A stretch of 64,000 nucleotides of DNA from contig CM067298.1 of the NCBI GenBank assembly GCA_034231615.1, positions 54,774,883 through 54,838,882 of the forward strand, in the 5' to 3' direction. The notes under the pieces were generated by a model. That model was given only the letters and a program-made list of their open reading frames with translations. It ran no database searches and was not told the origin of the DNA. Made by a program: the position numbers and the translations under genes. Positions 10,001-22,500 of this stretch are shown here, piece after piece. This stretch comes from Meghimatium bilineatum (Eukaryota; Mollusca; Gastropoda; Stylommatophora; Philomycidae). Each line of letters opens with the position of its first letter. The first letter of the stretch is position 1.

Positions 10001-11705
10001 ACGTTTCAAGCAGTATCACCGTATATTGATTGTCATATAACCCTGAAGGGTTATTCATAAAATGGATATTAGTTATAAAAGGCAAGCAGTGAAATGACAT
10101 AATTGAATTGGCATCAATTTTGGGGGATGTCTTTGTTTATATTGGTAAATGCAGTATCATTCAATACAAGTCACAGTTGCCAAATGGATGAATTGGTTCA
10201 AATATGTCATCTGATTTCTACAATAATTCCTCACAGTTTCATATTTAAATTGGTAGCACATCCTATTAAGAATGTAGCGATCAGATCAACCCAGCATTTT
10301 CGCTGTAGTGATTTTCTATAAAATATACATGTGTTCAATAGGTTGCCATTGCTTTCTGAACAGTCTGCATGCACAAATATATGTGGTGTGGATTGAACCT
10401 GTTACATCGGCTTTTTAATACATGCTGTGTACCTCTTTGCCAAAGAGTTGGGCCTATTAACATTACTCAAACAATAAGAAAGGGATGTAAAGAAACGCAT
10501 TTGTGAAGCTAGTAATTTCATCAGAAAATTATATATTTGTATTTCCATAAAATGTATTATAGTGCAGATTGAAGGAATATCTGGTTACCACAACACAGAT
10601 GATTATATTTAGATGATGGTGCACGATGATGTACACCCAATTATCATGTCAAATTTCAAGTTGGGTCAACATGTAAACAAACACATGACTCATAACTGAC
10701 AAAAATTACAATTTCCAGTCAAAATTATTTCCAAATACTTTATTACTCTTCAAGTTTTGTTTTTACTGAACTTAATCTTGTATTATCAATTACTCTCTCA
10801 TATGTTCTCTTCATGTATACCTACCTCTCTATTTTCACTTACTTTTTACACTTTATCAATCTCTTGCATGTACTCAAATCTTGCTTTCAGACACACATGT
10901 TCACAGTTATAACATTACCATATCACAAAAATGACCACAGCCTTATATCATTAACAAAACTGAGGTTTAGACCTTACTATTGCTCAGGGACCACATTTAA
11001 AACTATTGAGTTCTTACTAAACAATGGTATGACCTGAACCCCTTTCTCTGCTTCTTATTATAAGAAGATGAAAACAGTTTTGTCAACTGCCGATCCAACT
11101 ACTTCTTAGTTTATGATCTATTCAGTGCAACAGACCATCTCTGCCTAATCATTGGTTTGAAATATTAAACTTAAAGATCATGTTTAAAAAAGAACATTTA
11201 TTAATTCTACGGGTCCTATTTAAAATGAAAATGTATTAATTTTAACAGATAGTCCTATCTACTGACAGATTATTTCTACAATGAGAGTAAGATATATGGA
11301 GTCAGGACTGGTCAACCAAAGTTGATCAAGACCCTACCACACAGCCAAATGGTGACCCTGGTATCACTGCAGTCTGCAGTATGACTAAGCAAGCAGAGAA
11401 CAAAATGGAGAGGCACAATGGTCCACAATTGCTGTGATGAAAATTAATATGTCTGGTTAATAAGATGCACCCTCCTGTATACTATGATATAATGTAACAA
11501 TGCCCTTTCTCTGAAAATGTAAAATATAATTACTTCCTAATATAAAGAACATATTTATATCAATACTAGTAAGCAGTTATTTAATATTTCCTATTTCTAT
11601 CATTTAAATTACACAAAATAGTTTGAATAATTGAAGCATATCCTGTAAACAAATTAGGGCCTATAGATTTACAACTATTCTTTAATTGTATGCACTACTA
11701 AAAAT
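10001..11705. other. AT-rich stretch without recognised features
   Basis: I see no convincing exon, repeat end or RNA gene. Short open frames at 10103-10321 and 10813-11037 have no family motif and look like chance. Confidence 0.5.
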
Positions 11706-11970
11706 GGGAGCTGCGTTAGCGCAGTGGTTAGTGCACTGGCTTCGCATATGAGTGGTCCTGGGTTCATTCCCTAGCTGAGGCGGAAATATTTTCAGATCGC
11801 AACGGCTCCCAGGTCGACCCAGCCTTAAATGGGTACCAGATTAATCCGGGAAGTAAAGACTGCGAGGGAGAGGAGATGGCTACCGCCCTCATTTGCAGAG
11901 CCTGTGAAATGTGAGATCGCTAACATCTCACACCCCTACGTCATTAATAAATGCTATGGGTTACTTTACT
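11706..11970 (+). mobile_element. tRNA-derived SINE
   Basis: The head has an A box (TAGCGCAGTGGTTAGTGCAC) and a B box (GGTCCTGGGTTCATTCC) spaced as in a tRNA gene. A body follows with CGGCTCCCAGGTCGACCCAG, TTAAATGGGTACC and AATCCGGGAAGTAAAG. It ends about 11965 near repeated TTTACTTTTACT. It lacks a tRNA-like 3' half, so it is a SINE and not a tRNA gene. Confidence 0.85.
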
Positions 11971-12621
11971 TTTACTACTAAAACAATTGTATCACCAGTA
12001 CAGCATGGTTGAATGGCTTTTGAACCTCATTAAAGTTTGACCAAGTTATGCTTATGCAAAGGGTCACTAACCACGCTTCCACAGAGCTGGTATCAATAAT
12101 ATAGATTTTTGGAAAGACAACATGATGGCAAATCTTGCTAGGATTTAAATCACATTATCTTACTAATATATCATATTTATTATTATAAATACACCACTGT
12201 AGACAGAAATCAATTGTGAAAAATAAACATAAAAAAACTTCAATATACTATAACATTCAATAATATTGTTAATATTGAATTCTCAAAATCTGAAATACAA
12301 TATTGACGAAAGGGCCACATCTATAGTCATGATAGTTTCACAATTATCATATATGAACAAAATAATTAAATATGATTTTATATCAAGTGCTTCATTTCTT
12401 TTGTGTAATATTAATAAAAACACATAAAATGTAATTGCAGTTGAAAATCTAACATTTTTATACATGCCACTTAAATCATTTCACTTTCTTATAAATCTAT
12501 ATTTTTGTCTGTATTAAATTTTCAATGATCAGTACTTAGAAATAGATATTTCATTATTCTGAATTTTTCTTCAACTAGGGTACCTAATTTCAGTTTGACT
12601 GATTACCTCTCCCTCCTAAAC

Positions 12622-12886
12622 TAGTCGTTCTCAACCTTTCTTTGCACATAGCCCACTTTCAGGTCAAATTTTACACCCCCCCCTTCCCAAAGACCTAAGA
12701 ACAGAGATTTAAAACTTTTGCAAGGCCTATTTATTTATCAGTTATTTAATTTATTTATCATCCAAATAGCTTCCGATAGTTGCTTTTCTGTGGCATTCCT
12801 CAATCAAAATTTTATCAAATTGTTTTCTCATGAGCCCCTGTGAAAACTCTGTGGGGCCATGTGATGGTCCATGTTGAGAACAGCAG
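12622..12886. mobile_element. hAT-like MITE
   Basis: The left end TAGTCGTTCTCAACCTTTC and the reversed right end CTGCTGTTCTCAACATGG are hAT-style inverted ends. The flanks TCCTAAAC (12614-12621) and CCCTAGAC (12887-12894) agree at 6 of 8 bases. The interior has a C-run and no coding sequence. Confidence 0.65.
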
Positions 12887-12894
12887 CCCTAGAC

Positions 12895-14925
12895 CATCTT
12901 GGTGATACTAGGAAATTCAACCACTATAAATGTTGGTGGATGAATCCTCTGGATTACCAGAACTGCTAATATAACCGCAAATATTAAAGCTGATTCATTG
13001 GCAAAACTATTTTTCACTTGAAATAATGAGTAAACTAAATCATGAAAAATAACTTCAGAATTATTTCCAATATTATTAGATCTGCAATTAGTTTTCAATA
13101 TTATTAGATCTGCAATTAGTTTCCATTCAGATGTTCTACATCATGAAGCATTACAAATGTTACTACTGCTAGATCTAAATATAAGTAGTTAACATGTTCT
13201 ATAAAAAGTAGTACTCGTAATGTTTCAACATTTCAGCTCAGTTCCTAAAAGTTGTCAATAGAATTGATTCTTTTGCTCTTTCTATTCTGTCTGCAAAAGA
13301 GAAATATGTAGGTCTAGTCTTTCATATAAGGATAATGTTCTGTAAAGGACACGTTACATAGAGAGAGTCTTTCATATAAAGATTATTTTATTTTTTTATC
13401 TCATCTGCTTTAGATATTTAATTTTACAAAATGCCTAAATTGTATACATGCTGATACCCCAATACCTACCAATTTGCGATGTTTTCAAAATGATTTTATT
13501 TGATCATCCTTGACGGAGACCACAGAATTCATTCTACTAACAACTGACAGTTTAAGTATGCACTTCCTATAATAAAATTTAGCTGACTGATATTCATTGA
13601 ACCAGTTAGGATTTGCAGTTGTTTATAATTTCCTAAATAGACTATGCTCTAAATGTCCTCTCTGGCGATGCAGACACTGAAGTGAAATTTGACACCTCAT
13701 TTGAAATATATAGATTTAGATCTTTGTATGTAAACTATTTGAAAAGGACTAACATTTCCTGTAAATTAAAAATACAGTCTAAAAAAGTATAAATTAGAAT
13801 GACTGTTCCTATTCAGAAGCATTTCAGGGGCCAATTAGTACCCAAAAAATCTGACAAAACTTGGTGCCTCTTTGTACAAGCATATCCCTCTATACCGAAT
13901 ACATTTAAAATACATTTCTCCATCTGTGAAACACATTTCAAAATCCCCAATTGTATTTATTCTTTATTGTTCATACTGTATATAGTGAATTTCTATTACT
14001 TGATACATATTTCGTCCATCCGGACCAAGATGTTAAAATGGAATTTGACTATTTTATTTTACACCCCAATGATCTTCATGGAAATAGACTTCTATTAACA
14101 CTTTCATTTTGTTTTGCCAGTATGTAGTATGTGAATGCTCCTGTAATGTCCATAACAATTGTCTATAATACCCAGTAGTTACAATTATTCCTTTTTTTTT
14201 AATTTACATTTTTTTTTTATGAGGGGAATGTTTTATTAGGATATATGAATGAAAAAATAAATAAATATATATGAAGTACAAAAATTGTAAATTTTATCAC
14301 ACTTCAATTTCGCACCAAGAAAAAAATAAAAATAGCCACAATAGTTCAAATAACACAAATAAATATTATAAATCAATTAATAATGCAAAATAATCAATGT
14401 ACAGATTCTAAATAACAAAATTTTATCACACTTGATTTTATGACACAAATACAGGTAAAAACCATGAACCAAAAATAATAACAATCAACATAATGCTTGC
14501 AAAATGTGTACATTTTTTCATGTATTATAGATGATTTTTCAATGTAAAAAAATGTTTAAATGGAAGAAACATTTAAGATTTAATATTACAATCTTAAATT
14601 ATTAAGAATTAATACTTTAACAGTTGAAAAAAAATCAATGAAAATTTACAAATATGATAAACACACTAATGTCATTTTACCATTTTGTCATGTCAGCAAT
14701 TATTACTAATACTGACATTTTCATAAGAATACACATATAAATGTTACAAAACATGAATTTATGCTTCTCTTATGTTTAGGCCTATCTGCTAATAAAAGTG
14801 TATTATTTAAACCCATACTATCTGTGTGCGATGAAGAGAAATTACAGCATTATACTATAGCATTTCTATGTGAGATAACCACAAGGTTGGCTGAAAAGTA
14901 ATGCATATTACTTTACATTCACATT
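12895..14925. other. AT-rich, gene-free stretch
   Basis: No gene is visible. A 26-base unit (ATTATTAGATCTGCAATTAG plus TTTYCA) occurs twice in tandem at 13072-13124, and GTCTTTCATATAA repeats at 13318 and 13368. Otherwise nothing recognisable. Confidence 0.5.
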
Positions 14926-14929
14926 TAAC

Positions 14930-15185
14930 ACATAATCCCTCAGGGTCACAGGACTGCCACTCTAGAAACATTAATACAAAAACCCTGCAATGTCTCTTTG
15001 TTCTCAGTTCTTTGTTTAAGTGTGAAAGTCCTGTCCTGTCCAGTCCACAACTCCACAACTTCCTATCTCTTATGTTGGTAATAAGTTGGTGACAATCTCC
15101 CATGTCATGATGACAACCCATTCATCAGCTTGTTTATTTCTTCTCCCCTTGATCTTTAAATAGTTAATGTTCATGTTTGGCTCAT
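14930..15185. repeat. Repeat B copy
   Basis: CCCTCAGGGTCACAGGACTG, TCTCTTTGTTCTCAGTT, TTTGTTTAAGTGTG and GTCCTGTCCAGTCC match 60510-60640 closely and 9360-9480 more loosely. Confidence 0.6.
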
Positions 15186-15224
15186 ATTGTATACCCTATA
15201 AATCTTGACTGTCTGCGTCTAATT

Positions 15225-15640
15225 TTTGATGTAATTTGTTCTTAACATCTCTGAGGACTTCAATATTAGTTTTCTTAGCTGTCCATGATATTTTCATCAT
15301 ACTTCTAAAAAGCTACAGCTTAGCCTCTAGTTTACTCCGATATTGTTTTTACAGTCAATGCTTCACAGAGGTAGAAAAAAATTATGTGAATATGTCACAT
15401 AACACATACACCAATACTGTTATATTAATTAAAAGAGTGCCAAGATACTTGACATTATCTACTTGATGTAATGTTTTATCATTGATCTTTATACTGTACA
15501 TTGTTAGCGTACAATGTTTAAATTTTAAAAAAAGACTAAAGCCAGGGAAATACTTTCGGTTAATACAATCCAACTTGCCCTTCCTTTTAGATAAACAAAT
15601 TGCAGCATATACCAAAAATATCACATACAAACATGCAGAT
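15225..15640 (-). pseudogene. LINE RT remnant
   Basis: The minus-strand frame MYSIKINDKTLHQVDNVKYL followed by GTLLI matches the segment after the catalytic block of LINE RTs (compare FKYLGAMIT at 6145). The region 15241-15290 reversed matches the thumb end near 6380-6480. 15641-16407 is AT-rich and is probably part of the host 3' UTR. Confidence 0.55.
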
Positions 15641-16407
15641 GCAGATGTTTTGAACAGACATTTTATATGGAAAATTGCAACAAATAATTACTGGACAAAG
15701 TAAATAAAAAGGATACTCATTTAGTAAAACAACAATGTAAAGAAAATATTGAATTACTATGCAAGAAAAACATGAAAGTGATTCATGAAATAATTATATT
15801 AAAGTGATAAACACAACTGTAATTGATAAATATACAGATAACTGTGCACTATGTTAGTCCAGCACTGTTTCTGGGAGGTTATGAGCTTCTTACAAGCTCA
15901 ACATACTAGATTCTAAATAAGCTGCAGGCAGTTTTAAGAATCACTCAAAAAGCAATAGCTACTTATTGTAAGTAACTGTGAACGAGAAGAAGAAGTAAGT
16001 AAATATGATTATAAAATCAGCATAATTAAAAAATTGCTAAATTGATAACTATGTTCCAAAAGCAAGCACCTCTTTACAAAAGGAAGAAAAAATAAATATT
16101 ATACTGAAATTTTTTTTTTATATCTAGTGTATTCTGCACCACACAATAGCATAGACCAAAGGGCATGAATTTACATGTCACTGAATCAGTTACTATGTCT
16201 AGTGTATTAATTTTCATATTTACAAGTATGAAGTTTGTAACAGTTTTGCAATGTAAGTCTTCATTGTATCACAAAATAGTCCCAGTTCTAGGACATAGTT
16301 TAAAGCAGTGATTAATGTACAGAACAGATATTTCATTCATCTATCACACACCATGTTCACATAAGCATACAGTTACAAGAGTTTATGCAACAGTGTAACT
16401 AAAACAT

Positions 16408-16539
16408 CTATGGCCGCCAACACAACTGATGAATGTTGCCAAGCTGATCTCCTGCCAGTAATGAAATACTGCCATTCTTGTGAGGAGCAGATGCTGCTTT
16501 CAAACTTGTTATAGGTGATGGGCTGAAGAACTGACCAAT
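16408..16539 (-). CDS. TEP1-like exon 17 (last coding exon, stop)
   Basis: This terminal coding exon gives 43 residues (IGQFFSPSPITSLKAASAPH, then LLAGDQLGNIHQLCWRP) and a TAG stop. Sequence downstream is AT-rich and probably 3' UTR; I did not fix a polyadenylation site. Confidence 0.92.
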   Translation of the reverse strand: MGQFFSPSPITSLKAASAPHKNGSISLLAGDQLGNIHQLCWRP

Positions 16540-19500
16540 CTGAAAACACAACATATGTGCAAATCACTATCCACTATCAAACTATAAATATTTGCATACT
16601 AATGTCACAGAAAGATCTACTGAAAATTATTGTGGTAAGTAAAGTCCCTTTGAGACATGTAAGACATACAGTTTTAGAACTATGTATTCTACAATTACAT
16701 AAAGGGTAATGTGGTCAGCATGAAGCTGGCCACTTATTTAACCAGATTTTTTTGGAACCTATATCCTTAGTATGGATTAACCACAGATCTACTTGTAGTT
16801 GAAAAAACTAGAATCAAACCGTGTACAACCAGGCCAGGAAGGCAATAAACTGTGTTACTGCTGCTCTATACAGATTTTTGTTTTCCATTGACATATTAAT
16901 ATAAAGTAAACATTTAAAGTTTTAAAAATCAAATAATCATTCTGTCAAGAGACTGGAAAAATGGGGGCAGCTATTACAGGGCAATGTCAGTGGGAACAGA
17001 AAAAGGTAAATTAGAGTGCTACATTAGTAAAGTCAACATATTAAAAATAAACATAAGCACTGACAATGTTCTGATTTAGGAGCACATTGTCAATAACCAT
17101 TACTCAAACCAAGGAGAGTAAACGTATTTTCTCCCTGGCATAGTGGTTACATTTCGTGCTCAATAGACTGCAGGTTTGAATCCTGTTCACAATAACTTGT
17201 TTAGAAAGTGAATTTTTGTGGATAATTTTCAGGGAAGTTAAAATCTATTAGTTCTACTCTTGGCATGTGGTGTGCTGCTTTCCTGAAAGGGATAGATCCG
17301 CTGAAGAGGGATGTGTCAGACAATTGGCACAAATAAAACACCGGTACAATTCATTTCCATTCTCTGAACTGCATCCAACTGGAAATTTAGTAGGACCATT
17401 GTCCTACTACATGAGCGATTCAGAAAGAGTTTGAGAATGAACGCTAAAGAAGAAAGGGACAGATTACATATGGTATAGTAGAAGACTCCTTCAATAGGGA
17501 TTGCATTAAGTCGAAAGCTGAAGTCTTCTGGGTATGAAAGAAAGCTCAGGAAAAACCACCCCACCTCACATAGGAAGTAAGAGCTAATCAAACAAATTGT
17601 ATAGCCTGAGTACATTGAAGTCAATCCTCTGTGCCTTTTCAACCAATTAGAATAGTTAGTATCCTCATAATTATTATTCTTCTTCTTCTTCTTTCTGTCC
17701 TCATTTACCTTTCGGTGTTGAGGGGAGAGTGAGTGTACGTTCTTTTGCCCTTCTATTTGCCTAATCATTTCTTCTGAGTTGTTCTTCCTTGTCTTTAATG
17801 CCGCAGATGTTGATAGTTGCTATTTTTGTTGTTGTTGCTGATCTCTTTTGCGTGTGATGTGCCTTCCTCTCCATTTAAGTTTCTTATTGAGCACTTTGTG
17901 TATCCCCTGTCGACGTGCTAGGTCAGTCACAGGTTAAGGGCTGTGTAGTAAGTTTACTTGGGATTGCCCATTTCCCCTCGCTAGCCACTAGCTGTTCATG
18001 GCCATGCTTGTTGTTATCTTCTCCACCATTGTTTACATATTCACTTTGTAAACTTATTACTTCACTTATTCACTTTAGAAACTTCTCTTATGATGAAATA
18101 TAGAAATATCTTCCTCCAGGTGTAATCCAGAATGTGAATAGTATTGTATATCTTATAATATTTTAATATAAACACGGTTTATATTAAAATATAATTATTA
18201 ACGCCAGAAAAACTAGATTTGAGCAATGTTGGCATTTGTTTATGCCATGAAGTTAAAATGTACTGAATGTATTTTCTGTGTTCATTGCCAATTTTCTACA
18301 GATTAGTAGGATGTAGTCAGGAAAATGGAATACATTGTATCATAGTTTACAGCTCAGCTGCACCTTTCGACCTGATACATCCAACTTCTGCATTGTTTCT
18401 TGGTCACTGTGACCCTCTATGGGATGGAACGGTCAATTCCACCACCCCCCAAACCTGCTTAGTTGCCTCTTATGACATGCACAGTAGGTAACAGTATCAC
18501 TATTCTTCACCCCCCCCCCAAGCCACCACAACACATAGGCATCTCAGTTAACCTATGTCTCCTCTTTCCTTCATTTTGCAAGTTATGTGTCAAAGCTGAT
18601 TTTTCTTGTGGCAACTTCTTATTTTTGCACATGTTTTTCTATTAAGGTCAGGAAAGATTTTAGCTATGATAATGGATGATTGTCACATCACTTACCACAC
18701 TGTTTTTATCTTTTCGCTTTATACCCCTTTATGCCTTGCAGCATCAGGGGTAGAAAAGTTCTCTGGAGATGGTTTTTTTGTGTGTTTCATACAAAGGGTG
18801 GTCAAAACGTTTTGCACTTTAGTGTGAAGGAATTAAAACCCTTACCTGAAAATTGGTGTGTGGGAGTAGAACAAGGTGTTCAAGGGGACTTAAAGGGTAT
18901 ATATGTAACCAGTGAGAATGGGCACCATCAACATGTATACCTGTCATATGAAGAACATAAACTAAACTGATCTACATCGACCCATTGATGCCATCAAAGT
19001 TCCAAAAGAGTGCATAACATTTTTTTTTTAATGTTAACCTACCTGAGTCAGATGTACAGTTTCTGAATGAGTGAAAGTCCATACTTTGATAGAGCAATCA
19101 GCTGAGCCTGTGAAGATCACACCATTTACCACATCCAGAGCCATTATGGCTGCCTTGTGAATCTGATTTAGGAAACATTCATGCCTCAGTGAAATAATAT
19201 ATACACCTTTTAAGACTGGCTTTTTTGTCTATATTTAGGACACTCAAACTTACTTCTTCTTGATCGACACTTGCGAATCAGAAGTAAAATTGCCTCAATA
19301 TTAAAAACCAAACATTTCAGGCTTACAATTGTGTTTTTTCCCATTTATAAATACAGATAAAGAGACATCTACGAATCAAAGATTGGATACAATAGATGTT
19401 AAACATCATCTGTCTCTTATTGTTAAACTTTATCAGGTTACTGATGTGGGTTTTTTTTGTGTTCATGTGTTCTCAAACTCCTACCAGCTCTCTCTTATAG

Positions 19501-22500
19501 TAGGACAATGGTCTAACATGATTTTCAGCAGGATGTAGTGCAGAGAGCGGGTTTTCCAGATGACTTCTGTTTCCTGTCATTGTAATTTATTTTGTTTTGA
19601 TTTCCGCAAAAAAATTAGGCCTGTTAATGAAACATTAGCTGAAATGAAAACATGACACAGACAATAACGTTTGACATAAATGTTTATAGGTCAGATCATG
19701 AAAACATTTCCATTGCTCAGGCTAACATTGTGACTGAAATATAGCTATGAGTTGGGAAATGATGATAACAGTTGTGCCACAGCGGTTAATATCTAAACAA
19801 ATCAAACAAATGAAAATGAGAAATACTACTTTTTGATTCATGATTAGAAACAAGTGTCACAGCACTGGGAACATTCCCATATATGCTCTGCTTGCTGTTT
19901 CATCAGCCATCTAAAAGTGTATAAGCTCAGTGTCCCAGTCAGTTGCTGATTGCACATTCTTTTGATCTTTCTGGAGAGGGAGCACTTTCTACAGTTTCCT
20001 CTAGTCCCTTCCATTTCTACCATTCTCTAAATATGTACATTGTCTCATTTGATCTTTTCTTCATCTTTTCACAGGGTATCTGTGACTGCTCTAATCAATT
20101 CAATCCTGTCTCTTCTTATCTCAGTGCCATTCACCAAGTCTTTACAAGACAATACATCAGCTCTACCGTGTCCCCTGACCTCAGCATGACCTAGACAGTA
20201 GATCCACTCAATATTCTGCACATTGTTGAGGAAAGTGACCCACTCAGTTCTGATCATACCCTTTTCTATCTTGAGTAGCATACTTTGAGAATCAAGATAG
20301 AATCACTGAGTCTGCTGGTGATTGCATCACCAGCCAAGTGAGAGCTGCTGTCACCGCTTCTATTTCCATTCTCATACTCGATGTTGTAGTGGGGTACTCA
20401 GCTGACTTAACAGCCAATTTTTGGCTATTTTAAAAAAAGTCATGAAACCCCAACCATACCTGTTTTTTTCTTGTGTTATTCACCCATCTGTGTAAATTAT
20501 TATATCGTGTGGCTTCGAGTGCTGCAGGAAGAGTTCTTGGTTCATTCCCTCTGTTTTATTGTGGCCCAGTTGCAACACTCTCTTCCCAGCTGTGTCACAA
20601 CTGTTGTCAATAGCTTTCTCTCTTTGCCAAATGTCACCCCTACACAGCCTTAATCCAATTCCTCCAGCTCACAAACTCTGAGTAGGGTGTTTGCTTCTGC
20701 CATCGAAGAAATACTACTATTCTACATTAATGTATAGCTCAGAAACATGGATAATGACCAAACAGCTAGAAGACAGAATTGATTCCTTTGAGATTTGGAT
20801 ATACAGAAGAATAGGGAGAATTTTTTTAATGAGAAGAAAATAAGCAAAAATATTCTGACAACACTACATATGAAAAAAGAACTATTTAAGAAAATAAAAA
20901 TGAAGTATTTTGGATTTCATATTAAAAGATATGATATTCAAGACTTACTTGACAGTAGAGTTGATGGGAGGTGAGCAACATGTAGGCAGAGATAGAAGTG
21001 GGAGGTGAAAAATCATGATATGGACAGATTACAGCTTAGTAGAGTACACCCTCAAATCAAGAGACAGGATGTTGGAGGCCACTGTAGCCAAACCTTCACT
21101 GCATAGATGGCACTTGATGATTATATGTGTAGCAGATCCACAAGAACCTACTAGCATTGACATTCTTAAATGTTCAGGGTGTCAAAGTCATCTGATAATG
21201 CTCAAATGATCAGTTTACTTGAAAGAAGTTAATTCAAAAAGAGAGCTACTTGCTCACATTAGAAAAAGACAGTCTAAATTTTTTTTTTACACATAATGAG
21301 AAGGGAAAGATGGAACACATTGTGACCAACAGGCAAGTTGAGGAACAAGAGAGGTAGGTCAAGACCATGATAGAAGATGCTGGAGAGCCTGGCATTGTGA
21401 CCTCATACTGTGATCATCTCAAATCAGTATTGAAGCAACATTGTTATGTTTGTTATGTCTCTATGTTATTTATGTTTACAAGTAGGCTTAGCGATAATTG
21501 TTGTTCTATGTTTCTGGTCCTGAGGATACTTCAATACTTGTACAGGATGTTCGTCATTGTTGTAATAGTCCTTGTTTTGATTGGTTCATTCTCAGTGGCT
21601 TGAGTGTGCAGGTTGAAGTCTTGACAAGATCACATTTTTTTGGAGGGGGGGAGGAGTTAGGGGGATGGGGTTGGTCAAGTAGCCTACAGAAAACCTGTTT
21701 ACTTGCATTGCAAGGTGAGTCAGTGTTGCTAGAACATATGTGGCTCAATTCCTGTCAGTCTTAAAAAATTTGTCATGTATCTCCATGCTTCCTATTTGAA
21801 TTTATTTGATGTTTCAGAGGTGTTGACAGCTTCTGTATAAGCTACCAGCAGTAAAAGTACCTAAACCTAATCATACTTACATAAAACACAGTTTTATATA
21901 ATCGCTTCAATCAGACACAACAGACTATAACTAAAACTAGTGGGTAATGATGTTTACACAAGAAAACATACAAATTGCAATACACAAATCATACCTAAAC
22001 CTAATCCAATGCTCTTTGATCATTTTTGTTATTGAGCTGATCGCAACTATAATTATAATTGTTACTGCAATCTTCTGTCTCTGAATGTGTCATGAATAAG
22101 AACAATAGCTTATTCAACAATATGTCCAGAAGCAGTTGGATGGCATTAATTCTCAGAAAGGGCCCAGAGATGTCATGCACACCAGAGTGCACAGGCCGGC
22201 GCTACATAGCTGGTCGAGCATCAGGGTCAGCGAACCACAGCTGGCCAAGACCCTCAGTACACTTCCACGCAGTGGGCCTGGAAACAGGAGTGCAGCAATC
22301 CTGCTGTAGCCTGGCCAAGTACTAGGGATCAAGATACGGGAATGCCAACCGGGCCCAAAAAAATGCTGGCTGAAGATGGATGTGTCAGGTCGAAAGGCGC
22401 AGATAACGCAGCTTGCTGTAAAACATGACACAACGCAGATCACCCTCATACGTCCTTCTCCGGACGGTCAGCGGAATGCTTTCAGAGGGTCCGCCGCAAG

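Noticed and set aside
17131..17200. tRNA gene (also 11706, 45845, 51185, 55075)
   Set aside because: Only A- and B-box-like heads are present. No acceptor stem or cloverleaf can be formed, so they are SINE heads.
17316..17768. 150-residue minus-strand frame
   Set aside because: It covers a SINE-like repeat A copy and a GAA/TTC run, with no family motif.
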